Shown here piece by piece: positions 1-8,002 of a stretch of 64,000 nucleotides of DNA (the first letter of the stretch is position 1; each line of letters opens with the position of its first letter). The stretch lies in NCBI RefSeq assembly GCF_002160755.1, contig NZ_NFLE01000008.1, positions 58,555 through 122,554 on the forward strand, read 5' to 3'. This DNA comes from Lachnoclostridium sp. An14 (GTDB lineage Bacteria; Bacillota; Clostridia; Lachnospirales; Lachnospiraceae). A program made the position numbers and the translations under genes. A model generated the notes under the pieces. The model worked only from the letters and a program-made list of their open reading frames with translations. It was not told the origin of the DNA and made no database searches.

Positions 1-2593
1 CAGCTGCAATGAGAAGGATTTTCAGAACCTGATGGACGTGTACATGGACGCCGTGCTCCATCCCAATATCTATAAGGAGGAGAAGATCTTCCGCCAGGAG
101 GGCTGGCACTACGAGCTGGAGAATGAGGATGCCCCCCTGACCATCAACGGGGTGGTCTACAATGAGATGAAGGGCGTCTATTCTTCCCCGGAGAGCGTGC
201 TGGACCGCTACATCCAGAAACTGCTCTATCCGGACAACTGCTACACCCAGGAGTCGGGAGGCGACCCGGAGGTGATCCCGGAGCTGACCTATGAGCAGTT
301 TTTGGACTTCCACCGCACCTACTACCATCCGTCCAACAGCTACATCTATCTGTACGGCGACATGGATATGGCGGAAAAGCTGACCTGGCTGGATGAGGCC
401 TATCTGTGTCACTACGAGGCCCGTCCCGTGGACTCCGCCATCCCCATGCAGTCCCCCTTTGAGGAGCCGGTGGAGGAGGAGATTTTCTACTCCATCACCG
501 AGGAGGAGCCAGAGGACCACGCCACCTACCTGTCAGTGAACACCGTGGTGGGCACAGATTTGGATCCCAGGCTGTACCTGGGCTTTCAGATCTTGGAGTA
601 CGCCCTGGTAAATGTCCCCGGAGCCCCCTTAAAGAAGGCCCTTATGGACGCCGGCATCGGAGAGGACATTCTGGGAGGCTATGAAAACAGCATCCTTCAG
701 CCCTATTTCTCCGTGGTGGCCAAGGGAGCGGAGAAGGAGCAGAAGGGAGAATTCCTTACGGTGGTGAAGGGAACCCTGCGGAAACTGGCGGACCAGGGCT
801 TAGACAAAAAGAGCCTGCGTTCCGGCATCAATTACTTTGAGTTCCGCAGCCGGGAGGCGGATTACGGGACGGCCCCCAAGGGCCTGATGTACGGCCTGCA
901 GTCCTTAGACAGCTGGCTCTACGACGGGGATCCCATGATGCACTTAGCCTACGGGGAGACCTTTGAATTTTTAAAGAAAGCCGTGGACGAGGGCTATTTT
1001 GAGAGCTTGATTCGGGATTATCTCTTAGACAATCCGTCGGAGGCGGTGATCACCGTCAGCCCGAAGAAGGGCCTGACGGCGGAAAAAGAGGCGGCTCTGG
1101 CGAAAAAATTGGCGGACTACAAGGAGTCCCTCTCCGACGGGGAGATCCGCCGCCTGGTGGAGGAGACGAAGGCCTTAAAGGCCTACCAGGATGAGCCGTC
1201 CCCCAGGGAGGAGCTGGAGAAGATCCCCCTCTTAAAGCGTTCCGACATCGCGCCGGAGGCGGAAAAACTGATCTGGGAGGAGACGGAGACGGACGGGATC
1301 AAGGTGATCCGCCACGAGATGTTTACCTCCGGCATCGGCTATCTGCGGCTGCTGTTCGGCACCGACCGGATCCCCACAGAGGATCTGCCCTATGTGGGCC
1401 TGTTAAAATCGGTGTTGGGCTACGTGGATACGGAGCACTATACCTACTCTGATCTGGCCAGCGAGATCTATTTAAACAGCGGCGGCATCAACTTCTCCGT
1501 CACCTCCTACCCGAACCTGGAGCAGCCGGAGAATTTCACCGGCGTGTTCGCGGCGGACGTGAAGGTGCTTTATGAGAAATTGGACTTCGGATTCGGCATT
1601 TTAAAGGAAATCCTCACCGGATCCCTGCTGGACGATGAAAAACGGCTGGGAGAGATCCTGGGAGAGACCCGTTCCCGCGCCAGGATGAAACTGGAGAATG
1701 CGGGCCACTCGGCGGCAGTTTCCAGGGCCACCTCTTACTTCTCCCCCACAGCGGCCTTCAATGAGCTCACCGGCGGCATCGGCTACTACCATTTCTTAGA
1801 GCGGACGGCGAAGGAATTTCCGGAGAAGAAGGGGGAGATCATCGCCAAATTAAAGGAGGTCTGCGGCAAACTGTTCACCAGGGACAACCTGCTGGTGAGC
1901 TACACCGCGGGAGCCGACGGCTTTGCCGCCCTGGAAGGGGAAGTGAAGGCCCTGGCGGCCAGCCTGCCCGCGGGAGGGGACCGCTACCCCTTCACCTGGA
2001 CAAAGGGCTGCCGCAACGAGGGCTTTAAGAGCGCCTCCCAGGTGAACTACGTGGCCCGCTGTGGCAATTTCCGGGATCAGGGCTATGAGTACACAGGAGC
2101 CCTGCGGATCCTGAAGGTGATGCTCAGCTACGACTACCTGTGGCTGAACATCCGGGTAAAGGGCGGCGCCTACGGCTGCATGAGCGGCTTTGGACGCTCC
2201 GGCGAGGGCTATCTGGTGTCCTACCGGGATCCCAACCTGCGGGAGACCAACCAGGTTTACGAGGGCGTGGTGGACTATCTGCGCCAGTTTGAGGCGGACG
2301 AGAGGGATATGACAAAGTTTGTGATCGGCACCATCAGCGATCTGGACACCCCCCTGACCCCGTCCATCCGGGGCAGCCGCGGCCTCTCCGCCTACCTTTC
2401 CGGCGTGACCCAGGAAATGCTCCAAAAGGAGCGTGACCAGGTGCTCTCCGCCACAGTGGAGGACATCCGGGCCTTAGCGGACATCGTGAAGGCAGTGCTT
2501 GACACCGGTGCCTTCTGCGTGGTGGGAAATGAGGACAAGATCGAGGGCGCCAAGGACCTGTTTGGAGAGACAAAGAATCTTTACCAGGCATAG
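1..2593 (+). CDS. M16C (PreP-like) zinc metalloprotease, 5'-truncated by window edge
   Basis: Peptide-degrading zinc protease of the M16C (presequence protease, PreP/Cym1) family, probably cytosolic. The frame is open from base 2, and the first in-frame ATG at 32 is internal. The N-terminal HxxEH zinc motif therefore lies outside the window. The distal zinc-ligand Glu is visible in VVYNEMKG (codon 164-166), followed by the family blocks GGDPEVIPELTYEQ and FHRTYYHPSNS. The C-terminal half is the second, non-catalytic M16 lobe. About 860 residues are visible; full members are nearer 970-1000. The stop lies 18 bp before era, so it probably leads an era-recO operon. Confidence 0.93.
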   Translation, partial: SCNEKDFQNLMDVYMDAVLHPNIYKEEKIFRQEGWHYELENEDAPLTINGVVYNEMKGVYSSPESVLDRYIQKLLYPDNCYTQESGGDPEVIPELTYEQFLDFHRTYYHPSNSYIYLYGDMDMAEKLTWLDEAYLCHYEARPVDSAIPMQSPFEEPVEEEIFYSITEEEPEDHATYLSVNTVVGTDLDPRLYLGFQILEYALVNVPGAPLKKALMDAGIGEDILGGYENSILQPYFSVVAKGAEKEQKGEFLTVVKGTLRKLADQGLDKKSLRSGINYFEFRSREADYGTAPKGLMYGLQSLDSWLYDGDPMMHLAYGETFEFLKKAVDEGYFESLIRDYLLDNPSEAVITVSPKKGLTAEKEAALAKKLADYKESLSDGEIRRLVEETKALKAYQDEPSPREELEKIPLLKRSDIAPEAEKLIWEETETDGIKVIRHEMFTSGIGYLRLLFGTDRIPTEDLPYVGLLKSVLGYVDTEHYTYSDLASEIYLNSGGINFSVTSYPNLEQPENFTGVFAADVKVLYEKLDFGFGILKEILTGSLLDDEKRLGEILGETRSRARMKLENAGHSAAVSRATSYFSPTAAFNELTGGIGYYHFLERTAKEFPEKKGEIIAKLKEVCGKLFTRDNLLVSYTAGADGFAALEGEVKALAASLPAGGDRYPFTWTKGCRNEGFKSASQVNYVARCGNFRDQGYEYTGALRILKVMLSYDYLWLNIRVKGGAYGCMSGFGRSGEGYLVSYRDPNLRETNQVYEGVVDYLRQFEADERDMTKFVIGTISDLDTPLTPSIRGSRGLSAYLSGVTQEMLQKERDQVLSATVEDIRALADIVKAVLDTGAFCVVGNEDKIEGAKDLFGETKNLYQA

Positions 2594-2611
2594 AGATACG
2601 AAGGAGACGAT

Positions 2612-3517
2612 ATGGAATATACGAAAAAATCCGGCTTTGCCACGCTGATCGGCAGGCCGAACGTGGGAAAATCCACCCTGATGAACCATTTGATCGGGCA
2701 GAAGATCGCCATCACCTCCGACAAGCCCCAGACCACCAGGAACCGGATCCAGACGGTCTACACCGATGAACGCGGCCAGATCATTTTCCTGGATACCCCC
2801 GGCATCCACAAGGCGAAGAACAAGCTGGGAGAGTACATGGTGAGCGTGGCGGAGCACACCTTAAAAGAGGTGGACGTGATCCTCTGGCTGGTGGAGCCCA
2901 CCACCTTTATCGGGGCGGGAGAGCGCCACATCGCGGAGCAGCTAAACCGGGTAAAAACCCCGGTGATCCTGGTGATCAATAAGATCGACACCGTAAAGAC
3001 CCAGGAGGAGATCCTCACCTTCATCGCCGCCTACAAGGACATCTGTCCCTTCGCGGAGATTGTCCCGGTATCGGCTTTAAAGAAGAAAAACACGGATGTG
3101 CTTTTAGAGCAGATCTTCAAATACCTGCCCTACGGCCCTCAGTATTACGATGAGGACACGGTGACAGACCAGCCCATGCGCCAGATCGCGGCGGAGCTGA
3201 TCCGGGAGAAGGCCCTGCGCCTCCTCTCCGACGAGATCCCCCACGGCATCGCGGTGACCATCGAGAAGATGACGGAGCGGCCAAACGGCATGATGGACAT
3301 CGAGGCCAGCATCGTCTGCGAGCGGGATTCCCACAAGGGCATCATCATCGGCAAGGGCGGGGCCATGCTAAAGAAAATCGGCTCCGCGGCCAGACGGGAG
3401 ATCGAGGATCTGGTGGATACGAAGGTCAACCTGCAGCTCTGGGTGAAGGTGCGCAAGGAGTGGCGGGACAGTGAGATTTACATGAAGAATTACGGCTACG
3501 ACGTAAAAGATACGTGA
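2612..3517 (+). CDS. era: GTPase Era
   Basis: Essential GTPase that binds the 3' end of 16S rRNA and helps mature the 30S subunit. At 301 residues it has the normal length. The G domain shows GRPNVGKS (14-21), the TT switch-I region near 41, DTPG (61-64) and NKID (123-126). The C-terminal KH RNA-binding domain (about 205-285) carries GIIIGKGG. The start ATG follows AAGGAG by a normal spacing. It sits 18 bp after the M16C gene and 19 bp before recO, the order common in Firmicutes, so the three are probably cotranscribed. Confidence 0.98.
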   Translation: MEYTKKSGFATLIGRPNVGKSTLMNHLIGQKIAITSDKPQTTRNRIQTVYTDERGQIIFLDTPGIHKAKNKLGEYMVSVAEHTLKEVDVILWLVEPTTFIGAGERHIAEQLNRVKTPVILVINKIDTVKTQEEILTFIAAYKDICPFAEIVPVSALKKKNTDVLLEQIFKYLPYGPQYYDEDTVTDQPMRQIAAELIREKALRLLSDEIPHGIAVTIEKMTERPNGMMDIEASIVCERDSHKGIIIGKGGAMLKKIGSAARREIEDLVDTKVNLQLWVKVRKEWRDSEIYMKNYGYDVKDT

Positions 3518-3536
3518 CGGGATCAGGTGAGAGAGA

Positions 3537-4193
3537 TTGCGGGAAACGGTGGTTGTGACCGGGATGGTGCTGCGGGCGGCCCCTTCCGGAGAAGGAGACA
3601 GACGGCTGGTGATGCTCACCAGGGAGAGAGGGCGGATCACCGTGTTCGCCCGCGGGGCACGGCGGCCGGGAAGCCCGTTTTTGGCGGCCTGCCGCCCCTT
3701 TTTCTTCGGAAAATTTACCCTTTACGAGGGGCGGGACGCCTACAACCTCCACGGGGCGGAGATCACAGCCTACTTTGAGGAACTCTCCGCCGACATGGAG
3801 GGGGCCTGCTACGGCTCCTACTTTCTGGAGGTGGCGGAGTATTTCGCCAGGGAGAATCTGGAGGGCACGGAGCTTTTGATGCTGGTGTACCAGTCCCTGC
3901 GGGCCCTCTCCAAGGAGGCCATCCCCAACGAGCTGGTGAGGAGGGTCTTTGAGCTGAAGGCCATGGTGTTAAACGGGGAGTACACCGAGCTCCCCCCGTT
4001 TTCCGTCAGCGATTCCGCCTGCTACGCCTGGGAGTACGTGGTGGCCGCTCCGCTGCAGAAACTTTACACCTTCACCGTCACGGAGGAGGTGCTGGGGGAG
4101 TTTGGGCGCTGCGTGGACGAGGCCAAACGGCGGTTTCTGCCCCGGCCCTTCCACTCTCTGGAGATCCTAAAGACCATCGCGGGGATCGGGTGA
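3537..4193 (+). CDS. recO: DNA repair protein RecO
   Basis: Recombination mediator that helps load RecA on SSB-coated DNA with RecR. The N-terminal OB-fold has the family pattern VVVTGMVLRAAPSGEGDR and LTRERGRITVFARGAR. The rest is the helical RecO C-terminal domain. At 218 residues it is slightly short, and the C-terminal zinc-finger cysteines found in many RecO proteins are missing. The start is TTG: an in-frame stop lies at 3528-3530 and AGGTGA sits 6 bp upstream of the TTG, leaving no other upstream choice. The next in-frame ATG (3564) would cut into the first strand of the OB fold. Confidence 0.9.
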   Translation: MRETVVVTGMVLRAAPSGEGDRRLVMLTRERGRITVFARGARRPGSPFLAACRPFFFGKFTLYEGRDAYNLHGAEITAYFEELSADMEGACYGSYFLEVAEYFARENLEGTELLMLVYQSLRALSKEAIPNELVRRVFELKAMVLNGEYTELPPFSVSDSACYAWEYVVAAPLQKLYTFTVTEEVLGEFGRCVDEAKRRFLPRPFHSLEILKTIAGIG

Positions 4194-4228
4194 GAGGGCC
4201 CTTGACGGGGAAAAATTTCCATCCCCTA

Positions 4229-4257
4229 TTGAAAATCGGGGAAAAAGCCGATATAAT
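4229..4257 (+). promoter_or_regulatory. Sigma-A promoter for lipoprotein/glyQS
   Basis: TTGAAA (4229-4234), 17-bp spacer, TATAAT (4252-4257). Near-consensus, upstream of the lipoprotein gene, and probably also reads into the glycyl-tRNA synthetase gene. Confidence 0.85.
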
Positions 4258-4320
4258 GGGAACACTTGAAGGGGCAAAAAACCCTGGAAGGAGTCTATGT
4301 GCAGGTTTAGGAGGAGAATC

Positions 4321-4926
4321 ATGAGGAGAGCGGCAGCGGCATTCCTGGCAGCCGCGGTCCTGGCCGGAGCCACCGGCTGTGGAACGTCTGCCGGGGAGAA
4401 GGAATTTGCGCCGTCGGAAAACAGCGTATACATTTCAAAAGAGGGGACCGTGTCCAGCGCCTTTGTGGAGTCCTATGACAAGGACTACTACACCGCGGAT
4501 TCCCTGAAGGCCTATCTGGAGGAGACCATCGCGGGCCAGTATCCGGATGTGGCGGTGACGGTGAAGGAGTGCAGCGTGGAAAATGGCGTCATGAAGGCGG
4601 TGTTTGACTACGGCACGCCGGAGGATCTGATGACCTTCCTGGCGGACCAGAAAAGCGAGGGCCTGGAGCTGGAGTCGTTTCAGGTGGAGACCGTGGCCGA
4701 CGGACTGGCGGCGGGAACGGTGGCGGACGGCGTGTTTGTGAACGCCTCCGACGGAAAACCGGCGGATTTTAAGGAATTGGCCAGGACGGAGGGCCAGCTG
4801 GTGGAAGTAAAGGGCCAGGCGGCCGTCCAGACAGAGGGAAAGATCTTATATGTCTCTGACGGAGTGGAGGTCACGGACAGTGGCGCCGTGGTATCCGGCG
4901 GACCGGCATATATTATTTTTAAATAA
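4321..4926 (+). CDS. Small lipoprotein of unknown function
   Basis: Not recognised beyond its export signal. The 201-residue product begins MRRAAAAFLAAAVLAGATGC, a basic n-region, hydrophobic core and a lipobox-like end at Cys20, so it should be lipid-anchored outside the membrane. The mature part is acidic and alpha/beta in character, with no known domain seen. Two starts are possible: ATG 4297 (RBS GGAAGGAG very close to it) and ATG 4321 (AGGAGGAG at 4309-4316). The second gives the more typical lipoprotein signal and the better spacing. It is followed 21 bp later by glyQS. Confidence 0.8.
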   Translation: MRRAAAAFLAAAVLAGATGCGTSAGEKEFAPSENSVYISKEGTVSSAFVESYDKDYYTADSLKAYLEETIAGQYPDVAVTVKECSVENGVMKAVFDYGTPEDLMTFLADQKSEGLELESFQVETVADGLAAGTVADGVFVNASDGKPADFKELARTEGQLVEVKGQAAVQTEGKILYVSDGVEVTDSGAVVSGGPAYIIFK

Positions 4927-4947
4927 GAGGAAATGAGGTAAGGACAC

Positions 4948-6336
4948 ATGGAAAAGACGATGGAAAAGATTGTGGCTCTGGCAAAGGGCAGAGGATTTGT
5001 ATATCCCGGCTCTGAGATCTACGGGGGCCTTGCCAATACATGGGATTACGGCAACCTGGGTGTGGAGCTGAAAAACAACGTCAAGAAGGCCTGGTGGCAG
5101 AAATTCGTGATGGAGAGCCCCTACAACGTAGGCGTGGACTGCGCCATCCTGATGAACTCCCAGACCTGGGTGGCATCCGGCCATCTGGGCGGTTTCTCCG
5201 ATCCGCTCATGGACTGCAAGAACTGTAAGGAGCGTTTCCGCGCTGACAAGCTCATCGAGGACTACATGGAGGAGAACGGCATCACCGTGGAAGGTTCCGT
5301 GGACGGCTGGAGCCAGGAGGAGATGAAACAGTACATCGACGAGCACAACATCTGCTGCCCCAGCTGCGGCAAGCACGATTTCACCGACATCCGTCAGTTC
5401 AACCTGATGTTCAAGACCTTCCAGGGCGTGACGGAGGACGCGAAGAACACGGTGTACTTAAGACCGGAGACGGCCCAGGGCATTTTCGTAAACTTCAAGA
5501 ACGTGCAGCGCACCTCCAGAAAGAAGGTTCCCTTCGGCATCGGCCAGATCGGAAAGTCCTTCCGAAACGAGATCACCCCCGGAAACTTCACCTTCCGCAC
5601 GAGAGAGTTTGAGCAGATGGAGCTGGAGTTCTTCTGCAAGCCCGGCACGGACCTGGAGTGGTTCGCCTACTGGAAAGAGTTCTGTATCAACTGGTTAAAG
5701 ACCCTGGGCATCAAGGACGAGGAGATGCGGGCCAGAGACCATTCTCCGGAGGAGCTTTGTTTCTACAGCAAGGCCACCACGGACATTGAGTTTAAATTCC
5801 CCTTTGGCTGGGGCGAGCTGTGGGGCATCGCGGACCGCACCGACTACGACCTGACTCAGCACCAGACCGTATCCGGCCAGGATATGACCTACTTTGACGA
5901 CGAGAGCAAGGAGAAATACATCCCCTACGTGATCGAGCCGTCCTTAGGCGCTGACCGCGTGACCCTGGCGTTCCTCTGCGCCGCTTACGACGAGGAGGAG
6001 ATCGGCGAGGGCGACGTGAGAACGGTGCTCCATTTCCATCCGGCCATCGCACCGGTGAAGGTGGGCATCCTTCCCCTCTCCAAAAAGCTGAACGAGGGGG
6101 CGGAGAAGATTTACGCGGAGCTCTCCAAGTACTACAACTGTGAGTTTGACGACAGAGGCAATATCGGAAAGCGGTACAGAAGACAGGATGAGATCGGAAC
6201 GCCCTTCTGCATCACCTACGACTTTGACTCCGAGAACGATCAGGCTGTGACCGTCCGCGACCGCGACACCATGGAGCAGGTGCGGGTGCCGATTGCGGAG
6301 CTGAAGGCTTATTTTGAGGATAAATTCCGTTTCTAA
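4948..6336 (+). CDS. glyQS: Glycyl-tRNA synthetase, single-chain alpha2 type
   Basis: Charges tRNA-Gly with glycine. It is the class II dimeric (archaeal/eukaryotic-like) form, 462 residues, the usual length for bacterial members. Motif 2 is visible (SFRNEITP...TREFEQME), as are motif 3 (EPSLGADRV) and two Cys pairs (CKNC and CPSC) of the inserted zinc-binding region. The C-terminal anticodon-binding domain ends at [13 protein letters not shown] 4948 follows AGGTAAGGAC; ATG 4960 is an alternative. Only 21 bp separate it from the preceding gene, so no T-box leader lies directly upstream. Confidence 0.97.
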   Translation: MEKTMEKIVALAKGRGFVYPGSEIYGGLANTWDYGNLGVELKNNVKKAWWQKFVMESPYNVGVDCAILMNSQTWVASGHLGGFSDPLMDCKNCKERFRADKLIEDYMEENGITVEGSVDGWSQEEMKQYIDEHNICCPSCGKHDFTDIRQFNLMFKTFQGVTEDAKNTVYLRPETAQGIFVNFKNVQRTSRKKVPFGIGQIGKSFRNEITPGNFTFRTREFEQMELEFFCKPGTDLEWFAYWKEFCINWLKTLGIKDEEMRARDHSPEELCFYSKATTDIEFKFPFGWGELWGIADRTDYDLTQHQTVSGQDMTYFDDESKEKYIPYVIEPSLGADRVTLAFLCAAYDEEEIGEGDVRTVLHFHPAIAPVKVGILPLSKKLNEGAEKIYAELSKYYNCEFDDRGNIGKRYRRQDEIGTPFCITYDFDSENDQAVTVRDRDTMEQVRVPIAELKAYFEDKFRF

Positions 6337-6350
6337 TGGCCATGCTATAT

Positions 6351-6380
6351 GGAACCGCTGCCCGGCAGCGGTTCCTTTTT
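6351..6380 (+). terminator. Rho-independent terminator after glyQS
   Basis: Perfect inverted repeat GGAACCGCTGCC / GGCAGCGGTTCC followed directly by TTTTT. Confidence 0.93.
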
Positions 6381-6459
6381 CGTTTAACAGGAAACAGCGT
6401 TTCCTGTTAAACGAAAGCCCCCGGCGGGAGGCGCACTCCGGGCAGAGGGAGATGGCTGC
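6381..6459 (+). repeat. Intergenic repeat family A, copy 1
   Basis: Begins with the hairpin TTTAACAGGAAAC / GTTTCCTGTTAAA (6383-6411). The core CCCCCGGCGGGAGGC and the block GAGGGAGATGGCTGC follow. It shares these modules in the same order with copies at 20.5, 38.6 and 63.9 kb. It is short here: the distal GCGCTCCGGCGC and GTGTGCGC modules are absent. Confidence 0.7.
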
Positions 6460-6494
6460 CCGTATTTTTTAAAATATGAAAACTAGGAGGACTT

Positions 6495-7835
6495 ATGAAA
6501 AAGCAATATCCGGACCTGTTAAACGACAATGTGAGCAGGCTGTTTCGCAAATATCTGGTGCCGTCCATCAGCGCCACCCTGGTGACGTCCATTTACATCC
6601 TGGCGGACACTGTGATGATCGGCCGGGGCGTGGGCAGTCTGGGGATCGCGGCGCTCAACATCCTGCTGCCTTTATTCTCCCTGTTTTTTGCCACAGGGAT
6701 GATGTTTGGCGTGGGAGGCAGCGTCCTCTTTTCCGTGGCCAAGGGCCGGGGAGATGAAAAGGCGGCGAAGGAGCATTTCACGGCGGCCCTGGCAGGGGCC
6801 TTTGTGATGGCGGTGTTCTATGAGGTGACCTGCAACCTGTTTTTCGATCCCATCACGGCGGTCCTGGGGCGGAACGAGGCCATGGACGCCCTGGTGAGGG
6901 AGTACGGCAGGATTCTGGTGGCCGGGGCGCCGGTCTTTATGGCCTCCTCCTTCCTCCAGGCCTTTGTCCGCAACGACAAGGCGCCAAAGAGGGCGATGGC
7001 GGCGGTGATCTCCGGCGGCGTGCTGAACGTGGTGCTGGACTACCTGTTTATCTTCCCCATGGGGATGGGAATGGCAGGCGGGGCCATCGCCACGGTGATC
7101 GGCTCCGGAGTGACGGTGGCCATCCTGCTGTCCCATTTCCTGAGCCCTCACAACACCCTGAAACTCACCAGGCAGTTTCATCCAAAGCAGGTGTTTGAGG
7201 CCCTGGGAAACGGCCTCTCCAGCTTTGTGGTGGACCTTTCCAGCGGCATTGTGATCTTCCTCTTTAACCGCCAGCTTTTGGCCTATGTGGGAGATCTGGG
7301 GGTGGTGGTCTACGGCATCATTTCCAACAGCGCCCTGATCGTAAACTCCGTCTGCAACGGCATCTGCCAGGCCTCCCAGCCCATAATGGCGGTGAATTTC
7401 GGCGCCGGGAAACGGGACCGGGTGGAGCAGACCAGGCGGCTGGCCCTGGGGACCGCCTTCGCGGCCGGCACCCTGTTTGCCGTCCTGGGGATCTTAAGCC
7501 CCGGCCTGCTGGTGGAGATCTTCGTGGAGCCCACGCCGGAGATCACGGAGATGGCGGTGCCGGCGGTGCGCATTTATTTCGTGGGATTTGCGGCCACGGG
7601 GATGAATCTGCTCTTTGCCACCTATTTCCAGTCTGTGTTAAAGCCCGGCTCCGCCCTGGCCCTTTCCCTGGCCAGGGGAATGGTGTTTAACGCCGCCCTG
7701 GTGTTCCTTCTTCCTGTATTCTTGGGTGTGACAGGGATCTGGGCCACCATGCCGGTGACGGAGGCGGCCACCCTGGCTCTGGACGTGTTTCTGCTTTTTC
7801 GGGGCAGAAAGCCGCGGCCGGCTGTTGAATATTAG
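6495..7835 (+). CDS. MATE-family multidrug/metabolite exporter
   Basis: Twelve-helix cation-coupled antiporter of the multidrug and toxic compound extrusion family. At 446 residues it has the normal length. The protein is strongly hydrophobic with the two-lobe pattern of MATE proteins: LVPSISATLVTSIYILADTVMIG at the start of lobe 1 and GLSSFVVDLSSGIVIFLFN at the start of lobe 2, with a conserved QASQPIMAVNFGAG in helix 8. The start ATG follows AGGAGG by 6 bp. It stands alone between the glyQS terminator and the ppdK promoter. The substrate cannot be read from the sequence. Confidence 0.93.
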   Translation: MKKQYPDLLNDNVSRLFRKYLVPSISATLVTSIYILADTVMIGRGVGSLGIAALNILLPLFSLFFATGMMFGVGGSVLFSVAKGRGDEKAAKEHFTAALAGAFVMAVFYEVTCNLFFDPITAVLGRNEAMDALVREYGRILVAGAPVFMASSFLQAFVRNDKAPKRAMAAVISGGVLNVVLDYLFIFPMGMGMAGGAIATVIGSGVTVAILLSHFLSPHNTLKLTRQFHPKQVFEALGNGLSSFVVDLSSGIVIFLFNRQLLAYVGDLGVVVYGIISNSALIVNSVCNGICQASQPIMAVNFGAGKRDRVEQTRRLALGTAFAAGTLFAVLGILSPGLLVEIFVEPTPEITEMAVPAVRIYFVGFAATGMNLLFATYFQSVLKPGSALALSLARGMVFNAALVFLLPVFLGVTGIWATMPVTEAATLALDVFLLFRGRKPRPAVEY

Positions 7836-7855
7836 AAAAAATGTAAGAAAAATAC

Positions 7856-7883
7856 TTTACTAGAAGAAAGTTTATGCTATAAT
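7856..7883 (+). promoter_or_regulatory. Promoter of ppdK
   Basis: TTTACT (7856-7861), 16-bp spacer, TATAAT (7878-7883). Transcription would begin near 7890, leaving a leader of about 110 nt before the ppdK ATG. Confidence 0.7.
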
Positions 7884-7892
7884 ATTTCTAGA

Positions 7893-7975
7893 CCGTCCAT
7901 CCGGCCTTTCTATTGTTGTGCCATCTGCACAAAGGACGGAGGATGGAGAGTAACGGACCGGGATTCCCCCGGTCT
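7893..7975 (+). promoter_or_regulatory. Structured 5' leader of ppdK
   Basis: Two stem-loops precede the ppdK RBS: CCGTCC (7893-7898) with GGACGG (7934-7939), enclosing TTGTGC/GCACAA, and GACCGGG/CCCGGTC at about 7956-7974. The sequence GGATGG (7941-7946) could alternatively pair with CCATCC (7897-7902). No known riboswitch class was recognised. Confidence 0.45.
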
Positions 7976-8002
7976 CAAAAACCACTAGGAGGAAGAAAGC
8001 AT

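Noticed and set aside
4926..4948. T-box leader for glyQS
   Set aside because: Only 21 bp separate it from the upstream gene; no T-box sequence or specifier stem.
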